Program-made: the position numbers and the translations under genes
Assembly (NCBI GenBank): GCA_965279705.1
Contig: OZ257257.1
Span: forward strand, 1 to 64,000
Length of the DNA stretch: 64,000 nucleotides
DNA from: Stagnimonas sp965279705
Lineage (GTDB): Bacteria > Pseudomonadota > Gammaproteobacteria > Nevskiales > Nevskiaceae
Reading direction: 5' to 3'
The notes under the pieces: model-generated
What the model was told of the DNA's origin: nothing
The model's database searches: none
What the model saw: only the letters and a program-made list of their open reading frames with translations
In this document: one piece after another, positions 17,479-26,800 of the stretch
Position numbering within the stretch: position 1 is the stretch's first letter
How the letters are laid out: every line of letters starts with the position of its first letter

Positions 17479-19434
17479 ATGTCGACACGCCTTCTCATCC
17501 CGGCCGCTGCGCTGCTGCTGCTTGCAGCCTGCGGTAGCAAGCAGGAATCCACCCCAGCCGCCGCGGCGGCTGCACAGCCCACGGCGGCCGATGCCGATGC
17601 CTTCATCGCCAAGTACAACGATGAGTATCGCAAGATGTATCCCGACATCGTCGCGGCGCAGTGGGTGCAATCCAACTTCATCACCGACGACACCCAGCTG
17701 CTCGCCAGCCGCGCCAACGAGCGCTCGCTGGGCTTTGCCGCCGAGATCAGCCAGGCGGCCAAGCCGTTCTATGCGCTCAAGGATCTGAAGCCTGAAACGG
17801 CGCGCGCGCTGACGCTGATCCGCGTCGGCGCTGCCGCACCCGAGAACCCCGCCGAGCGCGAGGAAGTCGCCAAGCTGGCTTCCAAGATGGAAGCCAATTA
17901 CGGCACCGGTAAGTGGTGCCACAAGACCGCCAGCGGCAACGAGGAATGCCTGACGCTGCCGGAGATCGAGAAGATCGTCGACAACACCGAACTCAAGAAC
18001 ACCCCGGCGCAGATCGCCGAAGCCTGGGCCGGCTGGCACGCCACCGCCCGGCCCATCCGCAAGGACTACGTGCGCTTCATCGAGCTGCAGAACCATGCCG
18101 CCGAAGCGAGTGGTTACAAGGACATGGGTGAGATGTGGCGCGCCGGCTACGACATGACGCCGGCCGAGTTCTCGGCCGAGACGGAGCGTCTCTGGGGCCA
18201 GGTGAAGCCGCTATATGACTCGCTGCACTGCGCCGTGCGCACCAAGCTCAATGCCAAGTATGGCGACGCGGTGGTGCCCAAGAACGGGCTGATCCCCGCG
18301 CATCTGTTGGGCAACATGTGGGCGCAGCAGTGGAGCAATCTCTATCCGCTGATGGAGCCGTATCAGGGTGTCTCCAACCTCGACGTGACCGGCGCACTCA
18401 AGGCGCAGCGCGATGCGGAGCTGAAGAAGCTGATCGCCGCCTTCAAGGGCAAGCCGACGCCGAAGGACATCGCCGAGATGGAGCACAAGGCAGACGCAGC
18501 GATGAGCGTGAAGATGGCGAAGACGGCGGAGGACTTCTACACCTCGCTGGGCTTCCCGGCGCTGCCCGCGAGCTTCTACGAGAAGAGCCTGCTGACGCAG
18601 CCGCGCGATCGCGATGTGGTGTGCCATGCCTCTGCGTGGGATCTCAATCTCGCCGGCGACGTACGCATCAAGCAGTGCATCGAACCCACCGAAGACCAGC
18701 TCACCACCATCCACCACGAGCAGGGTCACATCTATTACTTCCTGATGTACAACGCGCTCGCGCCGATCTTCCAGAATGGCGCGCACGATGGCTTCCACGA
18801 GGCCATCGGCGACACCATCACGCTGTCTCTGACGCCGACGCATCTGCAAAAGATCGGCCTGGTCAAAGACGTGAAGACAGACGAGAAATCCGTCATCAAC
18901 TCGCAGATGAAACTTGCGCTCGACAAGATCACCTTCCTGCCCTGGGGCAAGCTGGTGGACCAGTGGCGCTGGAAGGTCATGAACGGCGAGATCAAGCCCG
19001 CCGACTACAACGCCGGCTGGTGGAAGCTGCGCGCGGACTACCAGGGTGTGTCACCGCCGCTGGCCCGCACCGAGGAAGACTTCGATCCGGGTGCGAAGTA
19101 CCACATCCCCGGCAACACGCCCTACACGCGCTACTTCCTGTCGTTCGTCTTGCAGTTCCAGTTCCAGAAGGCGCTGTGCGATGCCGCTGGCTTCAAGGGG
19201 CCGCTGCACGAGTGCGACATCTATGGCAACAAGGCGGCGGGCGAGAAGTTCATGGCCATGCTCAAGCAGGGTGCCTCGGAACCCTGGCAGGACACGCTGG
19301 AAAAACTCACCGGCACGCGGCAGATGGATGCCTCGGCGATCATCGAATACTTCACGCCGTTGATGGGCTACCTCAAGCAGCAGAACGAGGGCCAGAGCTG
19401 CGGCTGGAGCGAGGCTGCTGCACCGCCGGCGTGA
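17479..19434 (+). CDS. M2-family peptidyl-dipeptidase (ACE-like) lipoprotein
   Basis: 651 residues from the ATG at 17479, with AGAGGAA just upstream. The signal peptide ends LLLAAC (C18), followed by an Ala-rich linker. The gluzincin site is HEQGH (H413, E414, H417), with the third ligand E441 in FHEAIGD. The surrounding IHHEQGHIYYF and the later NTPYTRYFLSFVLQFQFQ are characteristic of angiotensin-converting-enzyme homologues. The enzyme releases dipeptides from peptide C-termini, here from an outer- or inner-membrane lipid anchor. The longer upstream frame overlaps the transporter and was rejected. Coupling with the POT transporter suggests that cleaved dipeptides are imported. Confidence 0.95.
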   Translation: MSTRLLIPAAALLLLAACGSKQESTPAAAAAAQPTAADADAFIAKYNDEYRKMYPDIVAAQWVQSNFITDDTQLLASRANERSLGFAAEISQAAKPFYALKDLKPETARALTLIRVGAAAPENPAEREEVAKLASKMEANYGTGKWCHKTASGNEECLTLPEIEKIVDNTELKNTPAQIAEAWAGWHATARPIRKDYVRFIELQNHAAEASGYKDMGEMWRAGYDMTPAEFSAETERLWGQVKPLYDSLHCAVRTKLNAKYGDAVVPKNGLIPAHLLGNMWAQQWSNLYPLMEPYQGVSNLDVTGALKAQRDAELKKLIAAFKGKPTPKDIAEMEHKADAAMSVKMAKTAEDFYTSLGFPALPASFYEKSLLTQPRDRDVVCHASAWDLNLAGDVRIKQCIEPTEDQLTTIHHEQGHIYYFLMYNALAPIFQNGAHDGFHEAIGDTITLSLTPTHLQKIGLVKDVKTDEKSVINSQMKLALDKITFLPWGKLVDQWRWKVMNGEIKPADYNAGWWKLRADYQGVSPPLARTEEDFDPGAKYHIPGNTPYTRYFLSFVLQFQFQKALCDAAGFKGPLHECDIYGNKAAGEKFMAMLKQGASEPWQDTLEKLTGTRQMDASAIIEYFTPLMGYLKQQNEGQSCGWSEAAAPPA

Positions 19435-19463
19435 AGCGTCCCTGATCGCAAACTGCGCATCCT

Positions 19464-19500
19464 AAAGCCCGGCACGGTCACGACCTGCCGGGCTTTTTTT
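19464..19500 (+). terminator. Intrinsic terminator after the M2 peptidase gene
   Basis: AAAGCCCGGCA pairs with TGCCGGGCTTT and is followed by a run of T. It closes the transporter-peptidase unit. Confidence 0.9.
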
Positions 19501-19554
19501 GTGGGCGCGACTGTCGAGTGACAACTTTTGCCCGACACTCCTAAACTGAACACC

Positions 19555-21342
19555 ATGCGACCTACCCCTGCCGAGTTTGCCGCCATCCGCACCACCCTCG
19601 CGGAAAGCCCCCTGTTCTCCGAGCTCGCAGGCTTTGCACTCGACACTCTCGCCAGTTGCGCCGAGTGCGTGACGGTGCGCGGTGGCGAGGCCCTGTTCAC
19701 CATCGGCGACGAGCCGAAAGCGCTGTATCTGGTCGCCGCCGGGCGGCTTCACGCGGTGCTGCCCAACGGCCAGATCACCGGGCATATCGGCCGCCTGGAG
19801 CCCATCGGCGAGATCGGCGTGCTCTCTGGCGAGCCGCGCGGGGCGACGATCATCGCCAGACGTGACAGCCTGCTGTATCGCTTCAGCCGCGAGAGCTTTC
19901 ATGCTTTCGTGCTCGATCATCCTGCCGCCCTCTTGGCGATCAGCAAGGTGCTGATCGCCCGCCTGCGCCAGAACGCGCGCGAAGCCAAGCTGCAAAACCT
20001 GCGGCAAACCCGCACCTTCGCCGTCATCGCAGGCGATGCCTCGATGTCGACCGCCACGCTCGTGACCTCGCTGTGTCGCGAGTTCGCGCCTTTCGGCAAG
20101 GTAGCGCGCATCGATGCAGCCAGCATCGATGCTGCTCTTGGCACAGGCATTTCGGAGACCCCGTGCACCACCGGGCCGGCCGATGCCCGCTTGCTCGAAT
20201 GGCTGAGCCGGCTCGAGGCCAGTCACGACTATGTGGTCTTCGACGCCAGTGGCAATGCCGCCTGGCAGCAGCGCGCGCTGCATCAGGCTGATCGTGTGCT
20301 GGTGCTCGGCCGCGCGCACCAGCAGCCAGACGCCGCCTACGCCGCCGCCTTACAGTCACAGCAATTGCGCGCGCCGGTGGATGTGGTGCTGCTGCACACC
20401 CACAGTGCCGCGGCCTGCCTCGCCTGGCGCCAGGCCTATCGGGCGCAAGGTCACTACTACCTGCGACCCGACCACCCTGGCGACATCGCCAGCGTCGCCC
20501 GGCAGCTCACCGGTCGCGGTCTGGGCGTGGTGCTCGGCGGTGGTGGCGCGCGCGGCTTTGCACACGTCGGCTTGTTGCGGGCATTGGAGGAACTGGCACT
20601 GCCGATCGATCTCATCGGCGGCACCAGCATGGGCGGCTTCATCGCTGCCCTGCACGCCTTCGGTTACGACTGGCGCAGCGTCAGCGAGGTGCTGCGCGAA
20701 ACCTTCGTGAAACGCAATCTGCTCAACGATTACATGTTCCCGCGGGTGGCCCTGATCGAGGGCAAGAAACTGCACCGGCGGCTGATCGACATCTTCGGCG
20801 AGACCCAGGCGGAGCAACTCGCCAAGCCTTTTTTCTGCGTCACCACCAATCTCACCAAGGGTGTCGCGATGGTGCACAGCGAGGGCCCGCTCGCCGACTG
20901 GATTGCCACCACCATGTGCATCCCCGGTGTGGCGCCGCCGGTGGCCTACAGGGGTGATCTGCTCGCCGATGGCGCCGTCGTCAACAGTCTGCCCACCGAT
21001 GTGATGCAGGCACTCGGACGCGGGCCGATCATCGCGAGCGACGTATCGACCGAAGGCAGTGTCGCCGCACCCGGTGTCGAGGGGCCGGACTTCGCGGCGG
21101 TGTTCCGCAGCAATGGCGGTGCGAAGCGGGTGAACCTGATCGACATCCTGTTCCGGGTCTCGACGCTCACCTCGGAATCCGGCGTGAAAGCCCGCGCGGC
21201 GCGCGCCGACCTTTACCTGCGCATGCCCGTGGGCAGCATCCACACCTTCGACTGGAAGCTGCTCGAACAGATCGTCGACAAGGGCTACCGCCACGCGCTG
21301 GAGAAAGTCACGCCCGAACGCGCATTGTTCGCGCCGCTGTAA
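19555..21342 (+). CDS. Cyclic-nucleotide-binding/patatin-like phospholipase (NTE family)
   Basis: 595 residues from the ATG at 19555. The N-terminal cNMP-binding fold (about 10-130) includes GEALFTIGDEPKALYLVAAG and PIGEIGVLSGEPRGATIIAR. A middle region (about 155-310) looks like a degenerate P-loop/ParA-like fold. The patatin domain starts at about 320 with the oxyanion loop GGGGARGFAH, the nucleophile S358 in GTSMG and D472 in DGA, so the Ser-Asp dyad is intact. The family hydrolyses phospholipid or lysophospholipid esters and may be gated by a nucleotide. No signal peptide is seen. An in-frame TTG at 19528 is possible but less likely. Confidence 0.92.
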   Translation: MRPTPAEFAAIRTTLAESPLFSELAGFALDTLASCAECVTVRGGEALFTIGDEPKALYLVAAGRLHAVLPNGQITGHIGRLEPIGEIGVLSGEPRGATIIARRDSLLYRFSRESFHAFVLDHPAALLAISKVLIARLRQNAREAKLQNLRQTRTFAVIAGDASMSTATLVTSLCREFAPFGKVARIDAASIDAALGTGISETPCTTGPADARLLEWLSRLEASHDYVVFDASGNAAWQQRALHQADRVLVLGRAHQQPDAAYAAALQSQQLRAPVDVVLLHTHSAAACLAWRQAYRAQGHYYLRPDHPGDIASVARQLTGRGLGVVLGGGGARGFAHVGLLRALEELALPIDLIGGTSMGGFIAALHAFGYDWRSVSEVLRETFVKRNLLNDYMFPRVALIEGKKLHRRLIDIFGETQAEQLAKPFFCVTTNLTKGVAMVHSEGPLADWIATTMCIPGVAPPVAYRGDLLADGAVVNSLPTDVMQALGRGPIIASDVSTEGSVAAPGVEGPDFAAVFRSNGGAKRVNLIDILFRVSTLTSESGVKARAARADLYLRMPVGSIHTFDWKLLEQIVDKGYRHALEKVTPERALFAPL

Positions 21343-21363
21343 CCCGCGATCACGCGGGGCACA

Positions 21364-21402
21364 AAAAAGCCGGGCCGATCTTTCGATCGGCCCGGCTTTT
21401 TG
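21364..21402. terminator. Bidirectional intrinsic terminator
   Basis: GCCGGGCCGATC (21369-21380) pairs with GATCGGCCCGGC (21385-21396), flanked by A and T tracts. It separates the convergent patatin and OmpA-like genes. Confidence 0.9.
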
Positions 21403-21409
21403 TTTCTAC

Positions 21410-22627
21410 TTACTGCGCCGTGATCTTGAACTCCACGCGGCGGTTCTGTGCGCGACCTTCTTCCGTCTCGTTGCTGGCGATGGGGCTGAACTCGCCCTCG
21501 CCTTCGGCCGAGATGCGGGCGGCATCGACACTCTTGCCAACCAGGTAAGCCATTACCGACTTGGCGCGACGCTGAGACAGCTGCAGGTTGTAGGACTGCG
21601 GACCGAGCGCGTCGGTGTGACCAGTGACCAGCACCTTCACGGACGTCTGCGCCAGCAAGCTCTCGGCAATGCCATCGAGCAAGGTCTTGGCACCTGAGGT
21701 CAACTGATCGGAATCGAACTCGAAATTGACGTTCTGTAGTGCGACGGTCTGTTCGACCATGCAACCCACCACGTCCACCTTGAAGCTCGGCGGGGTACCG
21801 GGGCACTTGTCGAGCTCGTTGCGCACGCCATCGCCATCCAGATCCGGGTTGATGCCGGCAACGGGCGGCGGGCAGCCGGTGCCATCAACGATCGTACCTG
21901 CCGGCGTATCGGGGCACTGGTCGATGGTGTCGAGCACGCCGTCGCCGTCGGTATCAATGACAGCAGCCGGGCAACCGCTAGCGTCGACGACCGTGCCGGG
22001 CGGGGTGTTGGGGCAGAGATCCGAAGGATCAAAAACGCCATCGCCGTCGGTATCGACCGGTGCCGCGGGTGCGCCATAGCCGAAGCCATAGACCAGACCG
22101 ACGTTCACGCGCGGCTCGATGAAGACATCCTTGTTGCGACCGGGTGCGCCATCCTTGTTGAAGTCGACCACACCGCGCACTTCAGCACGATAGGAGAGCG
22201 ACGGCATGAAGGAGAAGCTGCCCATGAAACCCGCACCGATGTTGGCATAGGGGGCGATGGATTCGACGTGGCTGATGTCTTCGCGCAGTGCACCACCACC
22301 GACGAGCAGGAAGCTCGCGTATTTGTCGTTGCGCTGCATCACCAACACATCGAGGCCCAGGCCGTAGCTCAGGTCGGCCTTGTCATCGACGCTGCGTGGC
22401 ATGTAGGTGCTGAATGCGGTGGCTTCAAGATTGAGAGCCTCCGACACCGGCAAGCCGTAGGCAAACTGCACACCGTAGGCGTCTACGTCGCCATAACGCA
22501 CCTTGTCGAGATGCTGATAGCTGCCCATCGCGGCGACATACGATTTGCTGAAGTCGAAGTTCAGCGGTGCGGCTCCCGCTGCACCTCCCAAGGTGGCCAA
22601 AGTCAGCGCCATCACGATTTTTTTCAT
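21410..22627 (-). CDS. OmpA-family outer-membrane protein with thrombospondin type 3 repeats
   Basis: 405 residues from the ATG at 22627 (signal peptide MKKIVMALTLATLGGAAGAA). Residues about 22-195 form an OmpA/OprF-like beta-barrel. A linker then carries three calcium-binding type 3 repeats (DTDGDGVFDPSDLCPNTPPG, DTDGDGVLDTIDQCPDTPAG and a third starting DLDGDGV), each with a Cys-xxx-Cys region. The OmpA C-terminal peptidoglycan-binding domain follows, with FEFDSDQL, VTGHTDALGPQSYN and GRAQNRRVEF. It should tie the outer membrane to the cell wall. A GTG four codons upstream is an alternative start. Confidence 0.93.
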   Translation of the reverse strand: MKKIVMALTLATLGGAAGAAPLNFDFSKSYVAAMGSYQHLDKVRYGDVDAYGVQFAYGLPVSEALNLEATAFSTYMPRSVDDKADLSYGLGLDVLVMQRNDKYASFLLVGGGALREDISHVESIAPYANIGAGFMGSFSFMPSLSYRAEVRGVVDFNKDGAPGRNKDVFIEPRVNVGLVYGFGYGAPAAPVDTDGDGVFDPSDLCPNTPPGTVVDASGCPAAVIDTDGDGVLDTIDQCPDTPAGTIVDGTGCPPPVAGINPDLDGDGVRNELDKCPGTPPSFKVDVVGCMVEQTVALQNVNFEFDSDQLTSGAKTLLDGIAESLLAQTSVKVLVTGHTDALGPQSYNLQLSQRRAKSVMAYLVGKSVDAARISAEGEGEFSPIASNETEEGRAQNRRVEFKITAQ

Positions 22628-22813
22628 TTCGCGTCTCACAAGCTAGTGTGGTTATAAGTGTTGTCTGACGGAGCACGGGTCGCAAGCAACCCGGTGATCT
22701 GGCTGACATTAGTAAAGTTGCCTGCCCTGATACCGGGCAGAATAACCGAGTCCATCCCTGTTTCCCGAACTCTAGCAAGGAGCGCACCAGCTCGCACGCC
22801 GGTGCGATGCGCC

Positions 22814-24955
22814 ATGTCTTTTTTCACACGTCCCACCTTGGCCGCGCTGCTGTTGGCCCCTGCATTTGCCATGGCCACTCCGCTGACCTACCCCGACACC
22901 CCCCGCGGCCCTGTGGTCGATGACTACTTTGGCACCGCCGTCGCCGATCCCTATCGCTGGCTGGAGAATGTCGATGCACCCGCGACGCTCGCCTGGGTCA
23001 AGGCGCAGCAGGCACTTGCCACGCCCTTTTTGCAGGCCCTGCCCGAACAGGCGGCGCTCAAACAGCGCCTGACGCAATTATGGAATTACGAGCGTCGCTC
23101 GCTGCCACGCTTCGCATCCGGGCAGCGGTTTTTCAGCAAGAACGACGGCCTGCAAAACCAGTCCGTGCTGTTCGTACAGACCGGCAAGTCCACGCCGAAG
23201 GTGCTGCTCGACCCCAATTTGCTCTCTGCCGACGGCACGACCGCACTTACCAACTGGGAGCCCTCCTCGGACGGTAAGCGCATCGCCTACACGCTGGCGG
23301 AGGCGGGCTCTGATTGGGAGTCGATCCGCTTTCGCGATGTCGCCAGCGGCAAGGACGCGTCCGACGTGTTGAATCGGGTGAAGTTCACCGGCCTTGCCTG
23401 GACCGAAGACGGCAAGGGTGTCCTGTATTCGCGCTACCCCGATGCACCCGTCGCCGCCAGCGCGGAGCAGGCCGATGAGACCTTCGAGAAGCTCGAAAAC
23501 CATCGCCTCTATTACCACCGCCTCGGCACGGCGCAGAGCGAGGATCTGCTGATCCACGCCCCCGAGCAGCCCAGCTGGTTTGCCGGCGGCGGGCTCACCG
23601 ACGATGGCCGTTACGCGCTGGTGCAGATCAACCAAGGCTCCGCCGACGGTAACCGCCTCTACGTGCATGACCTGCAAGACCCGCTGAAGCCAGTCTTCGG
23701 CGGCAAGCCGGTCGCCTTTCTCGGCGAGGATTTCAAGAGTCTGTTCCAGGTGGTCGGCAATGTCGGCCCGGTGCTGTACGTGCTGACCACGGACGGCGCG
23801 CCGAACAAGCGCGTGATCGCCATCGACCTCGCCCAACCCGATGCCGTGCACTGGAAGCAGATCGTGCCCGAGGGCCGCGATGTCATCGAATCGGTGACGC
23901 ACGTCGGCGGCCAGTTGTTGGTCAAGCGCCTGCACGATGCCAGCTCGCAGCTGGCGCGCTACTCGCTGACGGGCAAGCTCTTGGGCAACGTCAAATTACC
24001 GGGGCTCGGCGACGTCAACCTGATCGCCGGCAGGCCGAGCGATAGCAGCGCCTGGTTCCAGTTCACCAGCTTCAACCAGCCCGGCAGTCATTACCGACTG
24101 CCGATGAAATCGGGCGTCGCCGTCCGCGCCTGGGGGCCGACGCTGCCGTTCAAGCCCGAGGCTTACGTCACCGAGCAGGTTTTCTACGCGAGCAAGGACG
24201 GCACGCAGGTGCCGATGTTCATCAGCTACAAGAAAGGGCTCAAGAAAGACGGTAGCAACCCGACACTGCTCTACGGCTATGGCGGTTTCAACATCTCGCT
24301 GCCGCCTGCGTTCTCACCGCAGAATCTGGCCTGGATGGAACGCGGCGGCATCTACGCCCAGCCCAACCTGCGCGGCGGTGCGGAGTATGGCGAAGACTGG
24401 CATCGCGCCGGCACCAAGGCGCAGAAACAGAATGTCTTTGATGACTTTGCCTACGCCGCGCAAACGCTCATCGCGCAGAAGTACACCTCCGCCAAGCATC
24501 TCGGCATTTACGGCCGCTCCAACGGCGGCCTGCTGGTGGGCGCAACGCTGAACCAGCACCCAGAGTTGTTCGCCGCCGCCGTGCCCGGCGTGGGCGTGAT
24601 GGACATGCTGCGCTTTCACCAGTTCACCATCGGTGCCGCCTGGCGCGACGACTACGGCAGCAGCGAAACCGCCGAAGGCTTTGCCTATATCTACCCGTAT
24701 TCGCCGGTGCACAACGTCAAGCCCGGTGTGGCCTACCCGCCGACGCTGACGATCACCGCCGACCACGACGACCGCGTGGTGCCGGGGCATTCATTCAAGT
24801 ATGCGGCGGCGATGCAGTGGGCCAATCGCGACAATCCCAACCCGCAGTTGATCCGCATCGAAGAGCGCGGTGGACACGGTGCCGGCAAGCCCGTGAGCAA
24901 GAAGATCGACGAAGTGGCCGATGTGCTGGCGTTTTTGGTGCATTACACGAAGTAG
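22814..24955 (+). CDS. Secreted prolyl oligopeptidase (S9A family)
   Basis: 713 residues from the ATG at 22814, with a signal peptide ending near AFAMA. The N-terminal part (about 90-430) is the seven-bladed propeller region, and the C-terminal third is the alpha/beta-hydrolase. Catalytic S569 lies in GRSNGG, the Asp region is DHDDRV (650-655) and H688 lies in RGGHGAGK. The family motifs DPYRWLEN near the N-terminus and GGFNISLPPAFSP are present. It cleaves short peptides after proline in the periplasm or outside. Together with the M2 dipeptidase and POT transporter nearby it forms a peptide-use group. Confidence 0.95.
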   Translation: MSFFTRPTLAALLLAPAFAMATPLTYPDTPRGPVVDDYFGTAVADPYRWLENVDAPATLAWVKAQQALATPFLQALPEQAALKQRLTQLWNYERRSLPRFASGQRFFSKNDGLQNQSVLFVQTGKSTPKVLLDPNLLSADGTTALTNWEPSSDGKRIAYTLAEAGSDWESIRFRDVASGKDASDVLNRVKFTGLAWTEDGKGVLYSRYPDAPVAASAEQADETFEKLENHRLYYHRLGTAQSEDLLIHAPEQPSWFAGGGLTDDGRYALVQINQGSADGNRLYVHDLQDPLKPVFGGKPVAFLGEDFKSLFQVVGNVGPVLYVLTTDGAPNKRVIAIDLAQPDAVHWKQIVPEGRDVIESVTHVGGQLLVKRLHDASSQLARYSLTGKLLGNVKLPGLGDVNLIAGRPSDSSAWFQFTSFNQPGSHYRLPMKSGVAVRAWGPTLPFKPEAYVTEQVFYASKDGTQVPMFISYKKGLKKDGSNPTLLYGYGGFNISLPPAFSPQNLAWMERGGIYAQPNLRGGAEYGEDWHRAGTKAQKQNVFDDFAYAAQTLIAQKYTSAKHLGIYGRSNGGLLVGATLNQHPELFAAAVPGVGVMDMLRFHQFTIGAAWRDDYGSSETAEGFAYIYPYSPVHNVKPGVAYPPTLTITADHDDRVVPGHSFKYAAAMQWANRDNPNPQLIRIEERGGHGAGKPVSKKIDEVADVLAFLVHYTK

Positions 24956-24983
24956 TCGAACGCGGCGTCGCTTTGCCCTGCGG

Positions 24984-25020
24984 GCTGGGCACCGACTGCG
25001 ACCGGCAGTCTGTGCCCAGC
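24984..25020. repeat. Imperfect palindrome in the prolyl oligopeptidase-lipoprotein gap
   Basis: GCTGGGCAC-C-GACTGC pairs with GCAGTC-T-GTGCCCAGC, giving fifteen paired bases with one mismatch. It has no T tract, so it is not a typical terminator and may be an intergenic palindromic repeat or an RNA-stabilising hairpin. Confidence 0.6.
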
Positions 25021-25099
25021 TCAATGTCACGCAACCGCAATCACGGCTTGGCACCCTTGCGCACCGAATTAAACCCGCAACGGAATCAAGGGAGTCACG

Positions 25100-25705
25100 A
25101 TGTCGAACAACGCCGTCAAAGCCGCGCTGCTAGCGGTTGCTGCGCTCAGCGCCACCGCCTGCGCCACCAAAGGCTCGTACATGGGCGTAGAGAAAGAAAA
25201 AGCCTACGACGCCGAATTGGCGGTCGCGCGCCTCACCGAAGTGGTCAACAACGACGACTACTTCGAGTTGCGCAAGGACAACACCATCTTCGTGTTCACC
25301 GACCCGAAGAGCTACAAAATCTGGCTGGCCACCGACGAGATTCCGCTGGTCGTGACCAAGTTCCGCGTTGGTGCCAACGGCGAGAAGGGCAAGTTCCAGC
25401 TTTCAAAGAACGACGGTGCCGCGATGGGCACGCAGGCAGGCTACAAGGGCGCTTCTCAGAAGATGTATGAAGGCGCGCTGGAAGGCACCACCAAGGGCTT
25501 CTTCGGCTTCGTCTACAGCGAGACTGCCAACAGCTACTTCGTGTTCGACAACTGGAACAGCCTCAAGGCCTTCAAAACCAATGGCGGCACGCCCAGCGGC
25601 TTCAGTGCCGCCGGCCCCAAGGGCTCGACGGTGGTGTATGTCGGTGCCAGCAGCGAACCGGCCGAAGCCGCCAAGAAGTTTGCTGCCCTGCACGACGGCA
25701 AGTAA
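25100..25705 (+). CDS. Uncharacterised lipoprotein
   Basis: 201 residues. The lipoprotein signal ends LSATAC (C21). The mature part is mixed alpha/beta with a charged start (VEKEKAYDAELAVARLTEVV), then FELRKDNTIFVFTDPKSYKIW and a C-terminal GSTVVYVGASSEPAEAAKKF. AAGGGAG precedes the ATG, and a terminator follows directly, so it is probably transcribed alone. I do not recognise a named domain and no function is offered. Confidence 0.8.
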   Translation: MSNNAVKAALLAVAALSATACATKGSYMGVEKEKAYDAELAVARLTEVVNNDDYFELRKDNTIFVFTDPKSYKIWLATDEIPLVVTKFRVGANGEKGKFQLSKNDGAAMGTQAGYKGASQKMYEGALEGTTKGFFGFVYSETANSYFVFDNWNSLKAFKTNGGTPSGFSAAGPKGSTVVYVGASSEPAEAAKKFAALHDGK

Positions 25706-25720
25706 GCGTTTCAGGCTTCA

Positions 25721-25749
25721 AAAAAGCCGCCTTCGGGCGGCTTTTCTTT
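25721..25749 (+). terminator. Intrinsic terminator after the lipoprotein gene
   Basis: AAAAAGCCGCC, a TTCG loop region and GGCGGCTTTTCTTTT. It has a stable tetraloop-type hairpin with a T-rich tail. Confidence 0.9.
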
Positions 25750-25828
25750 TGGGCGCGCAAGCTGCCAGCCTCAGCCACTGTTCACTCGGTTGAGAACAGC
25801 CTTGCGTCCTTTGCGCGAGAATCTGCAT

Positions 25829-26800
25829 ATGACTGCCACGCCTGCTGACACCGCCTTGTTCGATGCCGTCATCGCCTGGCGCGACCGAACTGCACACCCA
25901 GACCTGCGCGGACTGCCAGTGGTCAACGTGCCGGCGCTCAGCCGCGTGCACAAAGTCGTGCCGGAAGGTGCTGCGCGACGCACGCTCGCCGCTGCCTATG
26001 CGGCCAGCGTCAGACTGTCACAGCCCAATGCCCTGTTGCGACAGGCCGGGGTCGAGTCGATCGAGTCACTCCGCTCAAAACCCCTGCCGGACTGCGATGC
26101 GCTCGCGCGCAAGACCGCTCGGCAATCGGGCTGGCTAGCCGGCAGCTCTGGTGCTGCCTTGGGCGTGACGGGTGTCGTAGGGCTGGTCGCCGATGCGCCT
26201 GCGCTAATGCTGATTGCGCTGCGCACGCTGGTGCGTATCGGCTATTGCTACGGCGAGCGCCCGTCGCCGGCTTTGGTTGCAGCGCTGTTCGCACTAGCCT
26301 CCGCCGATACCGAAGACGAAAAACAGCTTGCCTGGCAGGCAGCACTGACTGCGCCGGCGGGACAAGACACGACATCAGGTGCGAGCACGCCAGGCATTGC
26401 CGATGCCGCCGTGCGCGATGGCCTGGAGCGTGCCGCCGAACGCGAGTTTGCCAAGCAGGCGCTCACCGGCAGCCTGCAAAAGCTGACTTCAACCATGGTG
26501 CAGCGGCTGGGCATGAAGAAAGCAGCAGGACTGCTGCCCTTGGTGGGTGCGGTCGTCGGCGGCGCGGTCAACATCCGCTTTGTTTATTTGTTGTCGGAAG
26601 CCGCGCGCATGGCTTTTGCAGCACGACGTTTCAATCAGGACGGCATGCCGCTGGAGAAACTGCTGGCGCGCGAGCCCTTGTCGGCCGTCGCTCGAAAAAA
26701 GCCCGTGCATCGCAATAAACCGGTGGTTCGCAAGGCTGCGACCACTGCCAAAACCAAGAGCGGCAAGCCTACTCGTCGTCGCCCAGCCCGAGCTCCTTGA
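25829..26800 (+). CDS. EcsC family protein
   Basis: 323 residues from the ATG at 25829. The middle has a hydrophobic, glycine-rich section (SSGAALGVTGVVGLVADAPALMLIALRTLVRIG). The family-typical C-terminal block GLLPLVGAVVGGAVN is followed by an RFVYLLSEAARMAFAARRF helix. A lysine/arginine-rich tail of about 45 residues follows. EcsC proteins are widespread and poorly understood; a link to ABC exporters is known only from Bacillus. The last 32 bases overlap the end of ntrC on the opposite strand, so the basic tail is coded antisense to the NtrC DNA-binding end. Confidence 0.88.
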   Translation: MTATPADTALFDAVIAWRDRTAHPDLRGLPVVNVPALSRVHKVVPEGAARRTLAAAYAASVRLSQPNALLRQAGVESIESLRSKPLPDCDALARKTARQSGWLAGSSGAALGVTGVVGLVADAPALMLIALRTLVRIGYCYGERPSPALVAALFALASADTEDEKQLAWQAALTAPAGQDTTSGASTPGIADAAVRDGLERAAEREFAKQALTGSLQKLTSTMVQRLGMKKAAGLLPLVGAVVGGAVNIRFVYLLSEAARMAFAARRFNQDGMPLEKLLAREPLSAVARKKPVHRNKPVVRKAATTAKTKSGKPTRRRPARAP

